A stretch of 64,000 nucleotides of DNA from NCBI GenBank assembly GCA_051880475.1, contig JBJEOA010000065.1, positions 124,001-188,000 of the forward strand, in the 5' to 3' direction. Position 1 is the stretch's first letter. The number at the start of each line of letters is the position of its first letter. A program made the translations under genes and the position numbers. Below are positions 60,058-64,000 of the stretch, one piece after another. Below the pieces are notes generated by a model that saw only the letters and a program-made list of their open reading frames with translations, had not been told where the DNA came from and did no database searches. Source of the DNA: JAUUSJ01 sp051880475 (GTDB lineage Bacteria; Bacillota; Clostridia; Lachnospirales; Lachnospiraceae).

Positions 60058-61419
60058 ATGCGAATAAGATACCGCAGAAGACGAATGAGGAAAAGAACTA
60101 ATAGTGACTTTTTCAAGATAGCAGGCATTATAATAGGGTTAGCTATATTAATTGGTGGAGGATTGTTTGTAGGGACAAAAGGGCTCTACTATGTGAAAGG
60201 TAGACTTGGGCAGAAGACCTCAAGTAGTTCTGGCAGTTTGGAGACGACAGATCAAAAATCTGTGTTGGCAAAAGCGGATAAGCTGGCAATGATGTATGAT
60301 TATGACGGAGCGATTGAGTTATTGAAAGGACTTCCAGAGTATACGAATGATTCTAAGTTACAGAGTAAGGCAGACGAATATAGAGAGCAAAAAGAAAACT
60401 GTGTATCATATCCGCTCGATAAAGTTACCCATATATTTTTCCACACATTGATAAAAGATACATCAAAATGTTTCGATGGTGATTATAAGTCTGGTGATTA
60501 TAATCAAGTTATGACGACAATTGATGAGTTTAATAAGATTATGCAGAGTATGTATGAGAAGGGATATGTACTAGTTGGTCTTCACGATATGGCTGAGATG
60601 AAAAAAGATGAAAATGGCAAGGAAGTGATGGTAAAAAAAGAGATTTTACTTCCAAAGGGAAAGAAAGCTTTCGTTTTATCTCAGGATGATGTAAGTTATT
60701 ATGAGTATATGGAGGGCGATGGATTTGCGACTCGTCTTCTTATCGACGAAGAAACAGGAAAGATTAAGAATGAGTATAAGAACGATGATGGAACAGTCTC
60801 TATCGGAGATTATGATGTGGTTCCACTTTTAAATAGTTTTATTGAGAAACATCCAGATTTTTCTTATCGTGGCGCAAAGGGAATTTTAGCATTAACAGGC
60901 TATAATGGTGTGCTTGGATATCGCACCGACCCAGAATACAAAAATACTCCTGAGAAGACATACTTTGGAGATTACAATAAGGATGTTGAGATGGCGAAAA
61001 AAGTGGCACAGGCGATTCGAGATGACGGATGGGAGTTTGCAAGTCACAGCTACGGACATAGAGATTTAGGAAAGATTAGCTGGGAGGCATTCCAAAGAGA
61101 CACGAATAAATGGGAAGAGACAGTGGAGACCATCATCGGGGATACGGATATTATGATTTATCCATTTGGCGCCGAGATTGGAGATTGGCATGAATATACG
61201 GGAGAGCGATATCAATACTTGAAAAAAGTCGGATTTAATTATTTTTGTAATGTAGATTCTAACCAGTATTGGGTACAGATTACAGATAATTATTTAAGAC
61301 AGGGAAGAAGAAATCTTGACGGTTATAGAATGTATCATAACCCAGAAAAATTGGAAGATTTGTTTGACGCAAAGGCAGTATTTGATTCCGCAAGACCGAC
61401 ACCAGTACCTGGAATGTAA
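60058..61419 (+). CDS. Membrane-anchored polysaccharide deacetylase-family protein
   Basis: The 453-residue protein has a strongly basic N-terminus (RIRYRRRRMRKR), one TM helix (about 22-42), a helical stalk and a NodB-type domain (about 110-440). Catalytic features are the aspartate pair in SQDDVSYY and the metal-binding SHSYGHRDLG. It probably deacetylates a wall polymer such as peptidoglycan. The catalytic domain carries a large insertion after the first Asp motif, compared with compact NodB proteins. Stand-alone gene. Confidence 0.85.
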   Translation: MRIRYRRRRMRKRTNSDFFKIAGIIIGLAILIGGGLFVGTKGLYYVKGRLGQKTSSSSGSLETTDQKSVLAKADKLAMMYDYDGAIELLKGLPEYTNDSKLQSKADEYREQKENCVSYPLDKVTHIFFHTLIKDTSKCFDGDYKSGDYNQVMTTIDEFNKIMQSMYEKGYVLVGLHDMAEMKKDENGKEVMVKKEILLPKGKKAFVLSQDDVSYYEYMEGDGFATRLLIDEETGKIKNEYKNDDGTVSIGDYDVVPLLNSFIEKHPDFSYRGAKGILALTGYNGVLGYRTDPEYKNTPEKTYFGDYNKDVEMAKKVAQAIRDDGWEFASHSYGHRDLGKISWEAFQRDTNKWEETVETIIGDTDIMIYPFGAEIGDWHEYTGERYQYLKKVGFNYFCNVDSNQYWVQITDNYLRQGRRNLDGYRMYHNPEKLEDLFDAKAVFDSARPTPVPGM

Positions 61420-61427
61420 ATAAAAAG

Positions 61428-61523
61428 GAAATTGCGATTGTTTTTATATATAATCGCAATTTGTAACTATATTTTTATGAAGAAAGTTTCAATTATAGAT
61501 ATCTATAGTTGAAACTTTTTTCG
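61428..61523 (+). terminator. Two hairpins between the deacetylase gene and murI
   Basis: AAATTGCGATT pairs with AATCGCAATTT (about 61429-61461). Further on AAAGTTTCAATTATAGAT (61483-61500) pairs with ATCTATAGTTGAAACTTT (61501-61518), followed by T. The second is the stronger terminator. Confidence 0.75.
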
Positions 61524-61596
61524 AGTTGGTTTAAACTTTTGGAAGAAGGATAAAAAAGGAATTTTCTTTAGAGGAAAATAGGAGGAATAGAGAAAT

Positions 61597-62370
61597 ATGG
61601 AATGTGATAAAAGACCAGTTGCGGTATTTGATTCTGGTTTAGGTGGAATTAGCGTATTAAGAGAGATGGTAAAATTACTTCCAAATGAAGATTATTTATA
61701 TTTTGGAGATACAAAACATGCTCCTTATGGAACGAAGACAAAGGAGGAAGTGAGAATTCTTTCTGAAAATAATGTCGAAATGCTTTTAAAAAAGGGGGCA
61801 AAGGCGATTGTAATAGCTTGTAATACTGCGACAAGTGCGGCAGCCGCCTCACTGAGAGAAAAATATAAAGAAATACCAATTATCGGGATAGAGCCAGCAG
61901 TGCGTCCAGCGGTACTACATAAAAAGGATTCTAATATTCTTGTGATGGCGACGACCATGACTTTGCAAGAAGAAAAGTTTCATCATTTGATGGAGCAGTA
62001 TACAGACGGTGCTAATATTATTCCAATGCCCTGTCCGGGACTGATGGAGTTTGTGGAGAGAGGAGTATTAGAGGGAGAAGAGTTAGAGCAGTATTTTACA
62101 AAGCTTTTTCAAGATATCGATAAAGAAAGTATAGATGCAATCGTGCTTGGTTGTACCCATTATCCTTTTATTAAAGAGAGTTTAAGACCATTTTTTAGAA
62201 AAGATGTGTATATCATAGATGGTGGTTATGGAACAGCAAAAGAACTTGGAAGACGATTGAGAGAGGCAAATTTGCAAAATGAACAAAATCATAAGGGAAG
62301 TGTTTGTTTTTTTAGCAGTGCTGACGAGGAGCGTTTTTCTTACCTTGCAAAGAGATTATTAAGCTTATAA
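61597..62370 (+). CDS. murI: Glutamate racemase
   Basis: The 257-residue cofactor-independent racemase supplies D-glutamate for peptidoglycan. The two catalytic cysteines are in ACNTATSAAA (about 74) and LGCTHYPF (about 185), and the N-terminus VAVFDSGLGGISVLRE is diagnostic. AGGAGGAA precedes the ATG. The terminator after it also serves mutS2 on the other strand. Confidence 0.96.
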   Translation: MECDKRPVAVFDSGLGGISVLREMVKLLPNEDYLYFGDTKHAPYGTKTKEEVRILSENNVEMLLKKGAKAIVIACNTATSAAAASLREKYKEIPIIGIEPAVRPAVLHKKDSNILVMATTMTLQEEKFHHLMEQYTDGANIIPMPCPGLMEFVERGVLEGEELEQYFTKLFQDIDKESIDAIVLGCTHYPFIKESLRPFFRKDVYIIDGGYGTAKELGRRLREANLQNEQNHKGSVCFFSSADEERFSYLAKRLLSL

Positions 62371-62402
62371 AATTAGATGTGAAAAATATAAAAATAGCAA
62401 AA

Positions 62403-62505
62403 AAAGAAGGATATCGAGAAAATGGAGGTGTCTGCCAAAAAGTTAGAGTTTTGTCTTAGCTTTTTGGAATACATTAGATATATTTTTTCGATATCCTTTT
62501 CTTTT
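62403..62505. terminator. Nested bidirectional terminator between murI and mutS2
   Basis: AAGAAGGATATCGA (from 62404) pairs with TCGATATCCTTTTCTT (ending about 62503). The loop contains a second hairpin, CCAAAAAG/CTTTTTGG. It lies between two converging genes. Confidence 0.8.
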
Positions 62506-62623
62506 CCTTCTTTGATTCTTCTTTGTATTTTTCGTATAAATATCTATAAATGAAAATTAGACTATATTATTGTGTCAGTTATTTTCACATAAAAATCTAT
62601 CAATTGATTTGTCATGACAGACT

Positions 62624-64000
62624 TTAGAACTCTACAATAGTTACCCCGGCTTCTCCCTCGCCAAATACTCCAAGTCGATAGGATTTTACATGTTTTTGAC
62701 GCTTGAGATAGCTGTGAATGCCAGCTCTTAGGGCACCAGTCCCCTTTCCGTGGATAACTCGAACTTGGTGGACACCTGACATATAGGCATCATCAAGATA
62801 CTTATCTAATTCTGCCACAGCCTCATCGACTGTCTTTCCAAGAAGATTAATCTCAGAGGAAATGGTAGCTGCCTTATTGATAGTGGAGCGATTGGATTTG
62901 CCTCTTTTAGAAACGGCAGGTTTTTCTTTTTGTTTTTCTAATAAATCCAAATCTTTAATATTGACAACAGAGTTTAAAATTCCCATCTGTACGGTTAGGT
63001 CGCCTTTTGCATTTGGAAGACTAGTGACAGTGCCTTCTAGAGATAAAGTGTGGACAAAAACAGGATCTCCGATATGGAAATCTTCTTTTTTGTGAGTTCC
63101 CTTTCCTCCTTTATTTCGGTAAGCGAGTTTTGATTCTAGCTCATTTAGCTGACCGCGAAGCTTACTTCTTTGATGTTCCATCTTTTTATTATTGCTAGAA
63201 GTTTTTTCTTTTCCCCACTGGTTAAACTTCTTGATTGAGTCATCTGCCATTTCTTTTGCCTGAGAAATAATATCGTGTGCTTCCTGCCTTGCTTCTTGTA
63301 AGAGAGCGGCACGCTTCGCGGAGATATTTTCTTTTTTCTCTTCAAGACTCTTTCGAAGTTGTTCTACTTCTTCCTTAGCAGAGAGAATTTCTAATTGTTC
63401 TTTTTCAATTTGCAGTTTGCTCTTTTCAAGTTCTGCGATTAATGATTCAAAATCTTTTTGAGATGCCCCAATTTGTGATTTTGCCTGCTCGATAATATAA
63501 GGAGATAGTCCTAATTTTTTCGAGATGGCAAAGGCGTTGCTCTTTCCGGGAACTCCGATTAAAAGGTGATAAGTCGGAGAGAGAGTATTGACATCGAACT
63601 CACAGCTTGCATTTTCGATGCCTTCCTCAGAGAGTGCAAACATTTTTAACTCACTATAATGGGTGGTTGCCATCGTGCGAATTCCTCTATCGTGAAGAGA
63701 CGTCAAAATAGAGATTGCCAAGGCAGCTCCCTCTACCGGGTCTGTTCCACCGCAGAGCTCATCAAATAAAACAAGAGAATTCTCATCGGCATTTTCTAAA
63801 ATAGAAACGATATTTGTCATATGGGAGGAGAAGGTACTTAAGTTTTGCTCAATGCTTTGCTCATCACCGATATCTGCAAAGACATTGGAAAAAACAGCAA
63901 GTTTAGAACCCTCGAACGCTGGGATATGGAGTCCTGCCTGTCCCATTAAGGTAAAGAGACCTAATGTCTTTAGAGAGACTGTCTTACCGCCAGTATTTGG
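62624..64000 (-). CDS. mutS2: Endonuclease MutS2, C-terminal part (partial)
   Basis: The gene runs off the right edge; reading the minus strand from base 64000 gives PNTGGKTVSLKTLGLFTLMG, so the apparent ATG at 63946 is internal. The visible 458 residues hold the ATPase with its Walker A (the leading G lies outside), Walker B SLVLFDELCGGTDP, a coiled-coil region (about 150-260 from the edge), a KOW-like segment and the C-terminal Smr nuclease domain with VRVIHGKGTGALRAG. MutS2 suppresses homologous recombination or acts on collided ribosomes. Confidence 0.94.
   Translation of the reverse strand, partial: PNTGGKTVSLKTLGLFTLMGQAGLHIPAFEGSKLAVFSNVFADIGDEQSIEQNLSTFSSHMTNIVSILENADENSLVLFDELCGGTDPVEGAALAISILTSLHDRGIRTMATTHYSELKMFALSEEGIENASCEFDVNTLSPTYHLLIGVPGKSNAFAISKKLGLSPYIIEQAKSQIGASQKDFESLIAELEKSKLQIEKEQLEILSAKEEVEQLRKSLEEKKENISAKRAALLQEARQEAHDIISQAKEMADDSIKKFNQWGKEKTSSNNKKMEHQRSKLRGQLNELESKLAYRNKGGKGTHKKEDFHIGDPVFVHTLSLEGTVTSLPNAKGDLTVQMGILNSVVNIKDLDLLEKQKEKPAVSKRGKSNRSTINKAATISSEINLLGKTVDEAVAELDKYLDDAYMSGVHQVRVIHGKGTGALRAGIHSYLKRQKHVKSYRLGVFGEGEAGVTIVEF

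Noticed and set aside
1..64000. CRISPR arrays, prophage, transposase or restriction-modification genes
   Set aside because: I found no regularly spaced repeats and no integrase, transposase, phage structural or methylase genes in the window.

Overview
This is a low-GC chromosomal window from a spore-forming Firmicute, most likely a gut Lachnospiraceae (Clostridia). The evidence is the cluster spoIIE-tilS-hpt-ftsH at the left edge, a spoIID-spoIIQ pair, a T-box leader on ileS, strong AGGAGG ribosome-binding sites with many GTG/TTG starts, and the overall gene content. I cannot fix the genus. The assembly has one 100-base run of N at 16870-16969, inside the alcohol dehydrogenase gene.

Layout. 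1-13 kb: housekeeping genes (partial spoIIE, tilS, hpt, ftsH, an SH3-type surface protein, pncB, T-box plus type-2-like ileS, glycogen phosphorylase). 13-35 kb: a B12-dependent propanediol-utilisation microcompartment (PDU BMC) locus. It starts with a lone corrinoid protein and a two-component system whose kinase carries a PocR ligand domain. Next come pduQ, a BMC-H shell gene, pduB, diol dehydratase pduCDE, reactivase pduGH, a BMC-H protein with a long charged tail, a second BMC-H gene, eutJ, a PduM/flavoprotein-like gene, pduN, pduO, pduP, pduS, an unrecognised polytopic membrane protein and pduT. pduU and pduV follow on the opposite strand. Between pduT and pduUV sit a glutaredoxin-peroxiredoxin operon and a 51-residue peptide with three CPxCFY repeats. 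35-41 kb: spoIID, spoIIQ, a GIY-YIG protein, a hemolysin III-like protein and a GH13 glycosidase. 41-49 kb: tRNA-Leu, tRNA-Tyr, larB, pta, cysK with an Rrf2 regulator, a GntR regulator divergent from azlCD, and an AraC regulator. 50-64 kb: AI-2E-type transporter, SDR, a degenerate LCP/TagA-like pair, an MsmX-type ATPase, a CdaR-like regulator, an S41 protease, DegV, a polysaccharide deacetylase, murI and partial mutS2.

How the BMC works. The kinase and AraC response regulator probably sense the diol and switch on the operon. PduCDE dehydrates 1,2-propanediol to propionaldehyde inside a shell built from two PduA/J-type hexamers, PduB, PduT, PduU, PduN and the tailed BMC-H protein. PduP oxidises the aldehyde to propionyl-CoA and PduQ reduces it to propanol, recycling NADH. 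PduGH reactivates the dehydratase; PduO and PduS regenerate adenosylcobalamin. Eight catalytic or metal-site residues known from Klebsiella diol dehydratase are all conserved at the same numbers in PduC. No pduL or pduW is present in the window.

The points most worth a second look are the tailed BMC-H protein, the membrane protein between pduS and pduT, the CPxCFY peptide, an internal translation start in pduO, and the PduM-like protein expanded by a flavoprotein-like domain.
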